Positions 17,655-26,925 of a stretch of DNA of 64,000 nt are shown piece after piece; the stretch's first letter is position 1, and each line of letters opens with the position of its first letter. A program made the translations under genes and the position numbers. The notes under the pieces are model-generated. The model was not told the DNA's origin and searched no databases. It saw only the letters and a program-made list of their open reading frames with translations. The DNA is from Gloeotrichia echinulata CP02 (GTDB taxonomy: Bacteria; Cyanobacteriota; Cyanobacteriia; Cyanobacteriales; Nostocaceae). The DNA lies in assembly GCA_038087035.1 (NCBI GenBank), contig CP051187.1, positions 620,001 to 684,000 on the forward strand, given 5' to 3'.

Positions 17655-18398
17655 TCAAGGACAAATAACTGCAGAAGCAGAGTGTACCTTGATTAAATCG
17701 CCAGAGAATACAGCTGTATATTTATAAGGTGATGAACCAGAGCAAACCATCGAATTTTTATCAGCACGACGGGGAGTCCACCAGGAATCTGCTTTGACAG
17801 TTAAATTTGTGCCATTCCATGATAAGCTCTTAACAACTAAAGAGTTAGTTTTACCATCATTCGGCCTTCTAGCAGTGAGAAATGTGGCGTAAGAAACAGC
17901 GCCATTGGCTGGATTAATTCGGGCTATAACTGCTACTTTTGCACCACCTCCACTCCCATAGGTAGGTAGCCAACGTCCATTAGCAAAGCGACGAAAATCA
18001 TTACCAGTCTGTGAGCCAGTGGAACTAAAAATACCATACAAAACGCTTCCGCCATCCCACAGCAAACCGTAGCCTGTACCATCGTCTCCCGTTGTTTCGT
18101 AGTCACTACGACACCATTTTTTGATCCCATTATCGAAACGGATGATGCGAGGGTCTTTATTATTAGATGATACTTGCTGATAACCAATGTAAATACTTGT
18201 TTGTCCAATAGTCACCTTGGCTGCATTTCTAGCTTTGATAGTCGCCTCAGTGTCATTGCACGTGAATGTCACACCCTTGTTGATAGATGAGTGTATACCA
18301 GTTTGGGCAAAAACTTCAGGGATTGCTAAATCAGATCCCAATACTACTGATAAAGATAAAAATTGTAAATACTTGGGCAATTGACGGTAATCAATCAT
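17655..18398 (-). CDS. Secreted protein of unknown function
   Basis: The protein is 247 residues. The N-terminus has a signal peptide (about residues 11-32, ending near VFAQ). The mature part is rich in aromatic residues, glycine and serine (GLLWDGGSVLYGIFSSTGSQ, RFANGRWLPTYGSGGG, SLSWNGTNLTVKADSWWTP) and has four cysteines that could form disulphides, the last in the C-terminal VICP. No family is recognised. It is single, and a 119-bp MITE-like element with perfect 11-bp inverted ends lies 20 bp upstream of the start codon. Confidence 0.65.
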   Translation of the reverse strand: MIDYRQLPKYLQFLSLSVVLGSDLAIPEVFAQTGIHSSINKGVTFTCNDTEATIKARNAAKVTIGQTSIYIGYQQVSSNNKDPRIIRFDNGIKKWCRSDYETTGDDGTGYGLLWDGGSVLYGIFSSTGSQTGNDFRRFANGRWLPTYGSGGGAKVAVIARINPANGAVSYATFLTARRPNDGKTNSLVVKSLSWNGTNLTVKADSWWTPRRADKNSMVCSGSSPYKYTAVFSGDLIKVHSASAVICP

Positions 18399-18417
18399 AG
18401 TATGGGAGTTATTAAAC

Positions 18418-18536
18418 AGGACTTACGCGGCGAGGCTATTCGTGGAGATTGGGGATAGGGTATTGTTAGTTTTTCCTCCCCTATGCCCTCTACCTAACCC
18501 AACCTGTTGATTTTTCGTTACTCATGCGTAAGTCCT
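18418..18536. repeat. MITE-like element with perfect 11-bp inverted ends
   Basis: The left end AGGACTTACGC and the right end GCGTAAGTCCT are exact inverted repeats, 119 bp apart. The interior has no coding capacity. It occupies the upstream region of the secreted-protein gene that starts at 18398 on the minus strand. Confidence 0.75.
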
Positions 18537-18615
18537 AATTAAAAATAAAATACAATATCTCGAACAGAACTGATGCAGCAGAATTAGGGATTTCCAATAA
18601 AAAAATCTCCAATTT

Positions 18616-18681
18616 GTAGGGTGCGTCAGTAGCAATAATCTCTGGTTATTCCCCAGTTTTCTCGGTTCTGACGCACCCTAC
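18616..18681. repeat. Short inverted-end repeat GTAGGGTGCGTCAG...CTGACGCACCCTAC
   Basis: A 66-bp element whose ends form a 13-14 bp inverted repeat. It is related to 17519-17622. Confidence 0.65.
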
Positions 18682-18748
18682 GGACTGACATTCCCTCCAA
18701 GGGCAGATTTTTCTCATCGCCAGGGCTATCGTGATTGAGAATTTGCAA

Positions 18749-18845
18749 TTACAGCAATTTTCATTCATTTGAACCACAGATATTCGTAGGGGCGCAAGGC
18801 CTTGCGCCCCAAAAGCGTGGTCTATTTACCTGAAAATGGCTGTAG
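18749..18845. repeat. Family D MITE-like element (TTACAGCA...GGCTGTA)
   Basis: It starts TTACAGCAATTTTCATTC, carries GGGGCGCAAGGCCTTGCGCCCC, and ends TACCTGAAAATGGCTGTA. The copy at 23511-23604 has perfect ends. Diverged or partial copies are at about 7366, 35025 and 48401. Confidence 0.75.
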
Positions 18846-18979
18846 CTTATTAGTATAAATCATAACTCTACAAAAAGCAATATTCGTGACTCTTTATCCT
18901 ACAAGGAGACTTTTCCAGTTATCTGTGCAATGTACTAAGCCATAATATTAGTAACTGCTGCTCAGGAGAATAGATAGTT

Positions 18980-19528
18980 ATGGTAACTGCTACAGTTATT
19001 GCCAATATAGCACCCGAATTTTCCCTAGAAGATTGGGTACACAATCCCCCTGATGGTACAGAATGGGTAAATGGGGAATTATTGGAGAATAATGGAGTGA
19101 CACTAAAACATAGTCGGATTCAGGGTAATCTCTACTTTCACTGGAGAAATTACAAAGATTCTAGCGGACAAGGGGGAGAAGTTTATACAGAAGTACCCTG
19201 TCGCACCAACCAGCAAGGCCGGCGTCCAGATGTTGCTTATCTCACACCAGAATTAGTCAGTCAATATGGCGAACTTGCTGTATTACCCCAAAGTTTTCCA
19301 CTCATTGCTGAGATTGTTTCCCCTACAGATATTGCTGAAGAAATAATTGCTAAATCTCAAGAATATTTGCAATCTGGCGCCCAGGAAGTTTGGTTAGTGT
19401 TTCCCGAAAATCGTTGGCTGATTGTGGTGACACCAACTCAGCGACTGATATTTATTTCTGGTGAAGTTGTCACTACTCAAACTGTACTTAAAGGTTTTAA
19501 TATTGCAGTCGATGAATTATTGGCTTGA
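18980..19528 (+). CDS. Uma2 family (DUF820) PD-(D/E)XK nuclease-like protein
   Basis: The protein is 182 residues, the normal Uma2/DUF820 size. Key segments are RPDVAYLTPELVSQYG, LIAEIVSPTDIAEEIIAKSQEYLQSGAQEVWLVFPENRWLIVV and the C-terminal F(N)IAVDELL. The D of RPDVAY and the E and K of AEIVSP and KSQEYL fit the predicted PD-(D/E)XK active site. Cyanobacteria carry many copies, and their role is largely unknown. AGGAGAA precedes the ATG. The gene stands alone between repeat-rich spacers. Confidence 0.88.
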   Translation: MVTATVIANIAPEFSLEDWVHNPPDGTEWVNGELLENNGVTLKHSRIQGNLYFHWRNYKDSSGQGGEVYTEVPCRTNQQGRRPDVAYLTPELVSQYGELAVLPQSFPLIAEIVSPTDIAEEIIAKSQEYLQSGAQEVWLVFPENRWLIVVTPTQRLIFISGEVVTTQTVLKGFNIAVDELLA

Positions 19529-19933
19529 TATTATTTTTAGGGGGTGTCAGTTAGAGGTTATATAGCAGGGGACTGGGGACTGGGGACACTTCGGCAAGCT
19601 CAGTGCATCGCTGGGGACTGGGTTACAAGTCTGATTGTGTCTAGGTTTTATCATCAGTTAATGTCCTAAGCACTTTGGCGGTTGTTATATATAAAGCAAT
19701 ACAGGTATGTTAGGCTCGAATGATATACACTGTAGGGAACATCCAAAATTTTTTCTTCTAATGACAATTCTATTCGTGCCGTGCCCCTACGACAATTTTC
19801 CTTAACTGAACTGTATTGATATATAAAGTAAAAATAAGATTAATGTAGGGTAGCCAGTGCTTTCGGCGGGTTTCCCTACTTGTAGCAACTGGCGTTGTGT
19901 TAGGCGAATATTTTCGATTTAGCGCGGGGAGTG
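19529..19933. repeat. Spacer with two dispersed repeats, including a family B copy
   Basis: At 19566-19622 is the 'ggggactgggga...cacttcggcaagctcagtgcatcgctgggg' repeat also seen at 30217-30490 and 46575-46615. At 19697-19818 is a single-unit family B element with ends CAATACAGGTATGTTAGG and CCTTAACTGAACTGTATTG. No gene is seen in this 405-bp stretch. Confidence 0.75.
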
Positions 19934-20962
19934 TCAATTCGTCAGTTCTAATTCCTCAACAGCATTAAGTTCATCAAGTATTCGCCAAAGTTCCTGCAAC
20001 ATTGGGTCTAAACCAGTGCGAGTAACTGCGGAAATTATGAAAACGGGGGCGAAGGAAAGATGATTAAGTTGCGTAGCAAGTGCTTCCAAATCCACTGTTT
20101 CTTGATCTACCGCATCAATTTTATTTAATGCCAAAATTTGTGGACGCTCTGCTAAACCTCGTCCATAAGCTTGCAATTCTTGCTTAATTGTGTTATAATC
20201 GCCAATTACATCTTCGCTGGTAGCGTCGATGAGATGCAGTAGTACCCGTGTACGCTCAATGTGGCGTAAAAAATCGTGTCCTAAACCTGCGCCGTGGGAA
20301 GCACCTTCAATTAGTCCCGGAATATCGGCGAACACAGTACCATCCCCAGAAGGTTTGCGGACTACACCCAAATTTGGCACCAGGGTAGTAAAGGGATAAT
20401 CAGCAATTTTAGGACGAGCGGCTGACAAAGATGAAATTAAGGTCGATTTTCCCGCATTTGGTAAGCCAATAATTCCCACTTCTGCCAAGAGTTTCAATTC
20501 CAAGCGTAGCACCTTCATTTCCCCTGGTAGACCGGGGAGGGAATATTCTGGGGCGCGGTTACGGTTACTCAAAAAATGCTGATTTCCTAACCCACCTTTA
20601 CCGCCTTCAGCTACCCGAAATTTTTGTCCTGGTGTGATTAAATCTTCTAACAAAGCACTTGTTACCGCATCATAAATAGCAGTACCACAGGGAACTTCGA
20701 CGATTAAATCCTTTCCGGAAGCGCCGGTGCAGTTATTGGGTCCGCCGCGACCACCGTTTTCTGCCTTAAAAATATGGTTGTATCGGAAGTCCAACAAGGT
20801 TTGCAGGTTTTCTACCGCCACGAAAACTATTGAACCACCCCGCCCGCCATTACCGCCAGAGGGGCCACCCGCTGGTACATATTTCTCCCGTCGGAAGGCG
20901 ACAATCCCATCGCCTCCCTTACCAGCTTCCACTTCAATTACTGCTTGATCGATAAATTGCAT
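19934..20962 (-). CDS. obgE: GTPase Obg/CgtA
   Basis: The protein is 342 residues. It has the N-terminal glycine-rich Obg domain (AGKGGDGIVAFRREKYVPAGGPSGGNGGRGG), then the G domain with G1 GLPNAGKSTL (about residues 165-174), G3 DIPGLIEGASHGAGLG, G4 LNKID and G5 ISAVTR. Obg is an essential ribosome-assembly and stress GTPase acting on the 50S subunit. The gene is monocistronic here, with 134 bp of TTGTCAG-type repeats separating it from the minus-strand neighbour upstream. Confidence 0.96.
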   Translation of the reverse strand: MQFIDQAVIEVEAGKGGDGIVAFRREKYVPAGGPSGGNGGRGGSIVFVAVENLQTLLDFRYNHIFKAENGGRGGPNNCTGASGKDLIVEVPCGTAIYDAVTSALLEDLITPGQKFRVAEGGKGGLGNQHFLSNRNRAPEYSLPGLPGEMKVLRLELKLLAEVGIIGLPNAGKSTLISSLSAARPKIADYPFTTLVPNLGVVRKPSGDGTVFADIPGLIEGASHGAGLGHDFLRHIERTRVLLHLIDATSEDVIGDYNTIKQELQAYGRGLAERPQILALNKIDAVDQETVDLEALATQLNHLSFAPVFIISAVTRTGLDPMLQELWRILDELNAVEELELTN

Positions 20963-20965
20963 AAT

Positions 20966-21096
20966 TAGTCAGTTGTCAGTTGTCAGTTGTCAGTTGTCAC
21001 CGACTGCGTTCCTTTGGTCTCCAAAGGTTGAGCAAGTGGCGTTAAGCGCAGGGTCAGTGGTCAATCACTACCGACAATTGACAACTGACCACTTAT
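20966..21096. repeat. STRR-like TTGTCAG repeat and inverted partner
   Basis: Four tandem copies of the heptamer TCAGTTG (about 20969-20998) are followed 80 bp later by the inverted CAATTGACAACTGACCACT. The intervening DNA has the GTTCCTTTGGTCTCC dispersed palindrome. The block lies between the obgE start and the stop of the next gene. Confidence 0.65.
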
Positions 21097-21810
21097 TTAA
21101 ATATATGGTGAAACATCTTCTTTGCATTCATCTGCTAGATAGGAGAGGGCGCGGAAGCGTAAGCCTACCATTTGTTCATAGAGCGGATTGATTTTACATA
21201 ATGGGGGAATATGAATAATCTTGCGTCCAAAAAGGGTGACATCCCGCTCAAAGGGACACTGGGAAGGAATCATTTTACATAAAAACCGGGCTACTCTGGG
21301 ATCTTCGATATCTAATCCGTCCAACCAGTCACGTAGGGGGTTGAGTGCATCATGGGAAGGCGCCTTGGGCCCACTAACAGAGAAAAATTCTGATGACGAT
21401 TTCTCTGGTACAAAATTGTCTGTTGCATCTAGTAGTTCTTTGTGTTCTAGGGTGTGGCGCAGGGCTTCCAGTATATCCTGTGGCTGTCCTAGGGCTTGAC
21501 ACAACTGCTGAAGCACTTGATCTTCGCTGGGAGAATATGTACCATCGGCGATCGCTACCATCACTGCTGTGCGTAAAAAATTTTCCGCAGATGGGGTATT
21601 TTTACCCAAAGTGATGGCTAATTCCTCTGGTGCAATCGGTTCTAGTGAATCAAACTTAATCCCAGGGGCTAATTCATCATTGGTGATGCTGGCTATCAAT
21701 TGCTGTTCTTGATCATCAAAGTTACCATCTGCCCAAGCTATAGTCAGCAGTCCACGCAACCAAGCGGCAATTTGTTCACTGCTATAGGGGGATTGAACGA
21801 TACTGTTCAT
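21097..21810 (-). CDS. TerB-like / Mo-nitrogenase C-terminal domain protein
   Basis: From the ATG at 21810 the protein is 237 residues; an in-frame TTG at 21825 is less likely. The N-terminal two thirds look like a TerB-type helical domain (residues about 10-115, with LTIAWADGNFDDQEQQLI and VMVAIADGTYSPSEDQVLQQL, two acidic D-G-x-x-x-x-E/D-E repeats). The C-terminal 80 residues (NPLRDWLDGLDIEDPRVARFLCKMIPSQCPFERD and the following PPLCKINPLYEQMVGLRFRAL) match the domain named Mo-dependent nitrogenase C-terminal, common in cyanobacteria. Despite the domain name a role in nitrogen fixation is not shown. No nif genes are in the window. Confidence 0.78.
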   Translation of the reverse strand: MNSIVQSPYSSEQIAAWLRGLLTIAWADGNFDDQEQQLIASITNDELAPGIKFDSLEPIAPEELAITLGKNTPSAENFLRTAVMVAIADGTYSPSEDQVLQQLCQALGQPQDILEALRHTLEHKELLDATDNFVPEKSSSEFFSVSGPKAPSHDALNPLRDWLDGLDIEDPRVARFLCKMIPSQCPFERDVTLFGRKIIHIPPLCKINPLYEQMVGLRFRALSYLADECKEDVSPYI

Positions 21811-22380
21811 AAACTCGCGCCTCAAGCTGTCCTCATTCCATATTGTCCATATTAAGCTACCTTAATTGTGCATAAACTGTTACATATTTAGCTTACAGGC
21901 GCTGAAAATTTGTTTTTCTTCATGAATCAATCATAGGATTTAGTCATTGTACAAGTAAATAGATCCGCGCATTCGGGGTTTAGCAGTGCTAAACCCCTAC
22001 AAGCGATATAATTTTTTCAAAAAAAACATACATATTTATTGTTTTTTGTCAATGAGTCAGACTAGCGGTAATAGCCGTCTTCAGTTACAATCGCTCTCAG
22101 ATAATTTTGAGAATTTTTCCTAATTAAACTAAAAAAATATAAGTTATTCTATGTAATGGAGGTACTAAGGAGTAAAGGCACAGCAGGTTTAATTTTTGCA
22201 AGAACCCAAGTATTTGTACATGGGTTTATCGCACATCCAGGACTGGGCATGACCTAGCCTATGTGTATTTCAAAAATAAAATAGTAGCCCTATAGTTCAA
22301 ATAGTATGCCTAAAGTTTCGTTTTTGTATCGCTTGACATTGGTTCTATTAGGTTAACCTGCATTAATCAAGGAATAAATA
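21811..22380. other. Intergenic region with degraded repeats
   Basis: This 570-bp stretch has a relative of family D at about 21950-22010 with a different core (GGGTTTAGCAGTGCTAAACCC). A degenerate relative of the MITE at 36378-36496 is at about 22205-22297 (CACATCCAGGACTGGGCATGACCTAGCCTA, ending GTAGCCCTATAG). The rest is AT-rich, with the presumed promoter of the GCS2 gene. No coding sequence is supported. Confidence 0.55.
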
Positions 22381-23484
22381 ATGTTTTTTTTTGGCATAGA
22401 GCATGAAGTGGCTTTCTTCAATCATGAAGGAAAATTTGCTGATTTTACCCGCACAAAATTTGCTGACTTTAGTCAAATTATCGAAAGATTGCCAATATAC
22501 ACCGGCGACTATCCCCAACTACGGGTTGGTAATGCTAAAATTAAACAAAAAAGGTGGTATATCGAGGGATTTGAAAGGTTTGCAGATTCCGATGAGGTGA
22601 TTGATTGCCTACCTAAAGGTATAGAAATTAGAACAACCATACACTCTGATATTCATGGTGCTATTACTGAATTATCAGCCAGTTTTCAATTACTGCGTGA
22701 AGTCGCTGCTGAGTTTGGTTTCTCACCAGTTTTGATCAGTTTTAATCCTCATCAGCAGGTTTTTGAGCCACAACCCCCATTAAACGATTATGAAATCAGA
22801 TATTTACAGGGTTATCCTGACGAACAAACTGCCAATATTTACATGGTGACATACGGTCCAGATTTAAATATTTCTATGGCTAATATGTCTAGCGAAAGTT
22901 TGATTGATATTGGCAGAAAGTTAACTTATTACAGTCCTTATATCGTTCCTTTTAGTTATAGTTCTCCTTTTTATGGCGATGGTTTATGGGGAGGACTTTC
23001 AGTCAGGACATTTGTGAGAACGGGTAAAAGGCCAGCAGCGCTCGTTTTTGTGGAAAAACAGGAAGAATTAATTAATAGCATCCCTTCCTTAACAAAAGTT
23101 GCTCGCATTCCCGCCGAAGTAGGTCGAATTGAATTTAAAGCTTTTGATAGTTGTGATGATTTTTCACTTTATGCTGCGTTATTGGCATTGTTAAAAGGTC
23201 TGGTTTTAGACGAAACTTTGCAGGGTAGAGCAACTATACCCGATGCTGCATTACACCAAATTTCGGCAAAGGAAGGGTTTAGCAATCAAGATATTTTTAC
23301 TCATGCTACTCAGGTTTTACAAGCTGCAGAAGTTGCTCTGGGAGATGACCCAGATGTCAATTATTTAACACCGTTAAAAGTGATTTTGGCAAAGCGGGAA
23401 ACCAAATCTCACGAACTAATTGAGATTTTTCAGCGTGTAGGTTCAATAGAAGAGACACTGAAGCAAACTTATCTTGATATGTAG
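22381..23484 (+). CDS. GCS2-family carboxylate-amine ligase (glutamate-cysteine ligase-like)
   Basis: The protein is 367 residues. The N-terminal FFGIEHEVAFF, the central GIEIRTTIHSDIHGAITELSASFQLL, the NPHQ loop and the C-terminal RIEFKAFDSCDDFSLYAALLALLKGLV correspond to the ATP-grasp-like GCS2 superfamily (glutamate-cysteine ligase and YbdK-like enzymes). Such enzymes join an amine to a glutamate-type carboxylate with ATP. It is not the canonical cyanobacterial GshA form as I know it, so the real substrate is uncertain. AGGAATAAATA precedes the ATG. It is monocistronic. Confidence 0.68.
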   Translation: MFFFGIEHEVAFFNHEGKFADFTRTKFADFSQIIERLPIYTGDYPQLRVGNAKIKQKRWYIEGFERFADSDEVIDCLPKGIEIRTTIHSDIHGAITELSASFQLLREVAAEFGFSPVLISFNPHQQVFEPQPPLNDYEIRYLQGYPDEQTANIYMVTYGPDLNISMANMSSESLIDIGRKLTYYSPYIVPFSYSSPFYGDGLWGGLSVRTFVRTGKRPAALVFVEKQEELINSIPSLTKVARIPAEVGRIEFKAFDSCDDFSLYAALLALLKGLVLDETLQGRATIPDAALHQISAKEGFSNQDIFTHATQVLQAAEVALGDDPDVNYLTPLKVILAKRETKSHELIEIFQRVGSIEETLKQTYLDM

Positions 23485-23510
23485 CCATCGTCAATCAGTT
23501 GACGTTCGTA

Positions 23511-23604
23511 TTACAGCACCTTAGAGTAAATAGACCACGCCGTAGGGGCGCAAGGCCTTGCGCCCCTACGAGGATCTGTGGTTTTTGTATGAAAACTGCT
23601 GTAA
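23511..23604. repeat. Family D MITE-like element with perfect 8-bp inverted ends
   Basis: It starts TTACAGCA and ends TGCTGTAA, 94 bp, with a core palindrome GTAGGGGCGCAAGGCCTTGCGCCCCTAC. It lies between the GCS2 gene and ftsI (convergent), where its strong hairpin could act as a bidirectional terminator. Confidence 0.8.
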
Positions 23605-23652
23605 CGTGAAATCTAAGTTGATACCGATGAGCGCTTTAGCGCAACTACAAGC

Positions 23653-25497
23653 TTAACGCTGGGGTGCTTCTGGTGTTGGATTTATTGGACTTGAGGGCGG
23701 AATTCCCTCAAGCGGAATCAGTGCTTCCATCACCGATTTTACAATGGGTGCAGCCACGGTAGAACCATAGGCATTTTCTCCTTTCGGTTCATCAACTAAT
23801 GCTAAAACTACATAGCGGGGAGATTCTACTGGTAAAATAGCCACGAAGCTAGTGATTCTCGCACCAACTTTGTAGCCACCACTGCTACTGGCTTTTTGGG
23901 CTGTGCCAGTTTTACCGCCGATGCGATAACCGGGGATTTGTGCCACCTTGCCGGTGCCTTGTGACACCACAGTTTCCATCATTTCTACGACCTTTTGGGT
24001 TGTAGAAGGTGAGAAAATTTGGCGTGGTGTAGCCCGTGTGGGTGTATAATGCATCTGTCCTTTGCTATCAATTAGCCCCCGGACTACGTGAGGCGTGACC
24101 AATTTACCGCCATTGGCTAAAGCGCCATGCATTTGTACCAGTTGTAATGGTGTGAGGGAGAAACCTTGACCAAAGGAAGTAGTTGCTGGTTCAATCGGGG
24201 AGGCAATAAATTCTTCTTGACTTTTGAGTTGACTACCAACTTCAAAAGGTAAATCTGTGCCAAGGGTTTGTCCTAGCCCCAGGCGTTCCAACCAGTTGTA
24301 GTAGACTGAGGGACGCAATCGTTGGATAATCTGCACCATGCCAATGTTGCTAGAATGTTGCAGCACCTCGGCGATATTGATGCGCCCATAACTTTTATTT
24401 TGAGCATTTTTGATTGTGCGATCGCCTACTTGAATCGAACCGGGATCATTAAATGTATCTTCTGGTGTGATGACTCCATTTTCTAGTGCGATCGCTACAT
24501 TTAAAGGCTTGAAGGTTGATCCTGGTTCATAAAGATCAGCGACTGTCCAATTTTTGAACAGTGCAATATCAGCTTTGGAATATTGATTGGGATTATAGCT
24601 AGGGACAGAAACTAAAGCCAGTAGCGAACCATCCGACGCATCCATCACAATTACCCCGCCGCGTTTGGCGCCAAACTTTTCCATTTGTTGTTTCAGCGCC
24701 GAACGAGCAGCTCTTTGCAGGCGACTATCTATAGTTAATTGCAATCGTAACTCATCAAAATGTAAAAATCCTTCTGGAGCATGATTAGGCATTAGGGCCC
24801 CGTTACCAGCCCGACTTAAGCGCACCGTTTGTCCAGAACGTTCCAGCAACTTTTCTTGACTATATTCCACACCAGCCTGACCGCGACGGTCAAGATTGAC
24901 ATAGCCCACTATATCAGCAGCCAAATCATCTTGTGGGTAAAATCGTGAGTATTTTTGAATAAATTCTAAACCATTTAAGTGTAATGAAATCAGGCGATCG
25001 GCAATTTCTTCTGGCAAGGCCGGGGCGAGTACAATTCCACTTTTTTTGGCTGCAAAAGTTTTCAATAAATCGCCACTCTCTTTGTTCAGGATGACCGCAA
25101 GTTGCTTTGCCATCTCTTCATTAGACTTGTCAAATAGCTTGGGATGGGCATACACAGTATACACAGGACGGTCAATCGCCAACACATTATTACCCCGATC
25201 CATCACTGGACGACGGGGCATAAAAGGTCGCAAATTCACCATTTGCTGATTTCTCGCCCTCTGGGTTAGCTTGGGACCGCGAACAATTTGCAACTGATAC
25301 AAATTGATAGCCAGCCCTAACCCTGCTGCCATTAATACCCCCCAAACTGTGAACAGTCTAACTTTGATATTGGGTATTTGTTCTTGGGTATTAGATTCGG
25401 GAGTCTCTAACGACCCCCGCCGGGGATTGCGCCTCTGTCTTGTAAATTTTGAAGGCCGAAAATTGCTAAATTTTGTGCTGCTAGGTGACTTCCGCAT
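23653..25497 (-). CDS. ftsI: Peptidoglycan D,D-transpeptidase FtsI/PBP2 type
   Basis: The protein is 614 residues. It has a basic cytoplasmic N-terminus, one membrane helix (about residues 50-70, VWGVLMAAGLGLAINLYQLQ), a dimerisation domain (RGNNVLAIDRPVYTVYAHP) and a transpeptidase domain with the SxxK active site in EPGSTFKPL, SxN in HSSNIGM and KTG in IGGKTGTAQK. It is the class B penicillin-binding protein that cross-links septal peptidoglycan. The FtsL-like gene lies upstream on the same strand, separated by about 210 bp of heptamer repeats. That spacing is unusual for what is normally a tight pair. Confidence 0.94.
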   Translation of the reverse strand: MRKSPSSTKFSNFRPSKFTRQRRNPRRGSLETPESNTQEQIPNIKVRLFTVWGVLMAAGLGLAINLYQLQIVRGPKLTQRARNQQMVNLRPFMPRRPVMDRGNNVLAIDRPVYTVYAHPKLFDKSNEEMAKQLAVILNKESGDLLKTFAAKKSGIVLAPALPEEIADRLISLHLNGLEFIQKYSRFYPQDDLAADIVGYVNLDRRGQAGVEYSQEKLLERSGQTVRLSRAGNGALMPNHAPEGFLHFDELRLQLTIDSRLQRAARSALKQQMEKFGAKRGGVIVMDASDGSLLALVSVPSYNPNQYSKADIALFKNWTVADLYEPGSTFKPLNVAIALENGVITPEDTFNDPGSIQVGDRTIKNAQNKSYGRINIAEVLQHSSNIGMVQIIQRLRPSVYYNWLERLGLGQTLGTDLPFEVGSQLKSQEEFIASPIEPATTSFGQGFSLTPLQLVQMHGALANGGKLVTPHVVRGLIDSKGQMHYTPTRATPRQIFSPSTTQKVVEMMETVVSQGTGKVAQIPGYRIGGKTGTAQKASSSGGYKVGARITSFVAILPVESPRYVVLALVDEPKGENAYGSTVAAPIVKSVMEALIPLEGIPPSSPINPTPEAPQR

Positions 25498-25510
25498 TAC
25501 TATGCTCGTT

Positions 25511-25705
25511 GATGATTGTCATTTGTCATTTGTCATTTGTCATTTGTCATTGGTCATTTGTCATTTGTCATTTGTCATTTGTCATTACTCATTACTCATT
25601 ACTCATTACTCATTACTCATTACTCATTACTCATTACTCATTACTCATTACTCATTACTCTTTGTCATTTCCCCAATCCCCAATCCCCAATCCCCAATCC
25701 CCTTG
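25511..25705. repeat. Three heptamer STRR types side by side
   Basis: TCATTTG (about 9-10 copies, 25516-25583), then ATTACTC (about 11 copies, 25584-25660), then CAATCCC (about four copies, 25674-25702) follow one another with almost no unique DNA between them. The block fills the gap between the FtsL-like gene and ftsI. Confidence 0.92.
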
Positions 25706-25708
25706 AGA

Positions 25709-26395
25709 TCAATATCCCAGGGACGAAGAGGTGGACGCCTGGGATGGGGAATTGGGTATTGTGCTAGGGGGTGTTGAGTCAGGACTACCAGATGCTGGAG
25801 GTAAAAAAATTGTCTTCCCTGGAGTTGGGGATACTAGCCCTGCTGTTGGTTGTTCTGCTTCATTAGCCATTTTATTTGTCAGCGTCGCGTTGGTTGTTGT
25901 CAACTGTCGCTCATGACGTTGTAGGTTTTGCAGTCTGCGGTATCCCTGACTCCAAAGTTCTTGGGAATATACTGTCCAACCATAAACCATTAGCGTTGCT
26001 GCCACTAACAAAAATGCCACCACGGAAGAATAACGATGTAATGTGTACAAACGCAGCAACCACAAAGGTGAGGCTTCAGAACTAGGCATTACGGGAAGGC
26101 GGGGGAAGCCCAAGCGCTGATTTTTTTCCGCTGTAGTTGACTGTCCCTTGAGCTTGGCGCCGGGTTTTTTGCTCAAATCTGGCGTCGATGTGGGCAACAC
26201 TGCCCCATTTGTGGCAGAAACTGATAAATTTTTGGAGGAATAGCGTTGTCTTCGCGGGGGTACTGCTGAGGGTTCTGCAGCCAGTGTAGACCCTGAGCGT
26301 AGACGCGCCGAGCGCCGCTTCCCTAAAGACAGGGGAGAATCTCCCCGGAACCAATTACTCGTTGTCGAAACAGCTGATTTACGAGCTACAGCCAT
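25709..26395 (-). CDS. FtsL-like single-pass membrane protein upstream of ftsI
   Basis: From the ATG at 26395 (MAVARKSAVS) the protein is 228 residues. It has a long basic, serine- and proline-rich cytoplasmic part, one membrane helix (VVAFLLVAATLMVYGWTV, about residues 134-151), and a short helical heptad-like region (RRLQNLQRHERQLTTTNATLTNKM), then a proline/serine-rich tail. The topology and the position next to ftsI fit an FtsL-type divisome protein; sequence similarity alone is not enough to be sure. Part of the N-terminal domain (RRSARLRSGS) is encoded by a GC-rich dispersed repeat at about 26290-26330. Confidence 0.62.
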   Translation of the reverse strand: MAVARKSAVSTTSNWFRGDSPLSLGKRRSARLRSGSTLAAEPSAVPPRRQRYSSKNLSVSATNGAVLPTSTPDLSKKPGAKLKGQSTTAEKNQRLGFPRLPVMPSSEASPLWLLRLYTLHRYSSVVAFLLVAATLMVYGWTVYSQELWSQGYRRLQNLQRHERQLTTTNATLTNKMANEAEQPTAGLVSPTPGKTIFLPPASGSPDSTPPSTIPNSPSQASTSSSLGY

Positions 26396-26925
26396 AAATT
26401 TTTTGTATTGGAAATACTGTATTTTAGATGAATTTTCTGTTTTTGCTGAGGCTAACAGCCCCCTATCTGCCCCATGTGTTATCAGCACATACAAAAGCGT
26501 GAACCTTTTTCAGTGTTCTGATAGGTAACTGCACCAATATTGACAATCCTGGGGTATTGTAATGCTTGCAATCAGCAAGCGGCAACTGGACAGCTTAACC
26601 CTTTAGGTATCGCATGTAAAGTATGGCAATGCCAAGCGGTAAGCGACAAGAGTCTGTAAAAACATCAGGATTTTTGGTATGATAACTTGGATTGCCACCA
26701 AGTTAGGTCATCTCCGTTTGGTCATTGATTGCTTGTGATTTAGCGACTTGTACCTAATTTAAGAGAAATTACCCATCTAGCCGAATCATATAATACAGGA
26801 AAAAAATTAACCAAACAGTTTTTTAGAAATTATGTAATCCCAATGCATTTAAAAAAAAGCAATAAATAGGGTATCTTATTCAACAGGCGAAAATAGTTCT
26901 TGCCACAATTGGTGAAAGAGGAGTT
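26396..26925. other. Intergenic region, no features recognised
   Basis: 530 bp between the divergent FtsL-like and lipoprotein genes. AT-rich towards the lipoprotein. I see no repeat family member and no protein-like frame. Confidence 0.5.
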
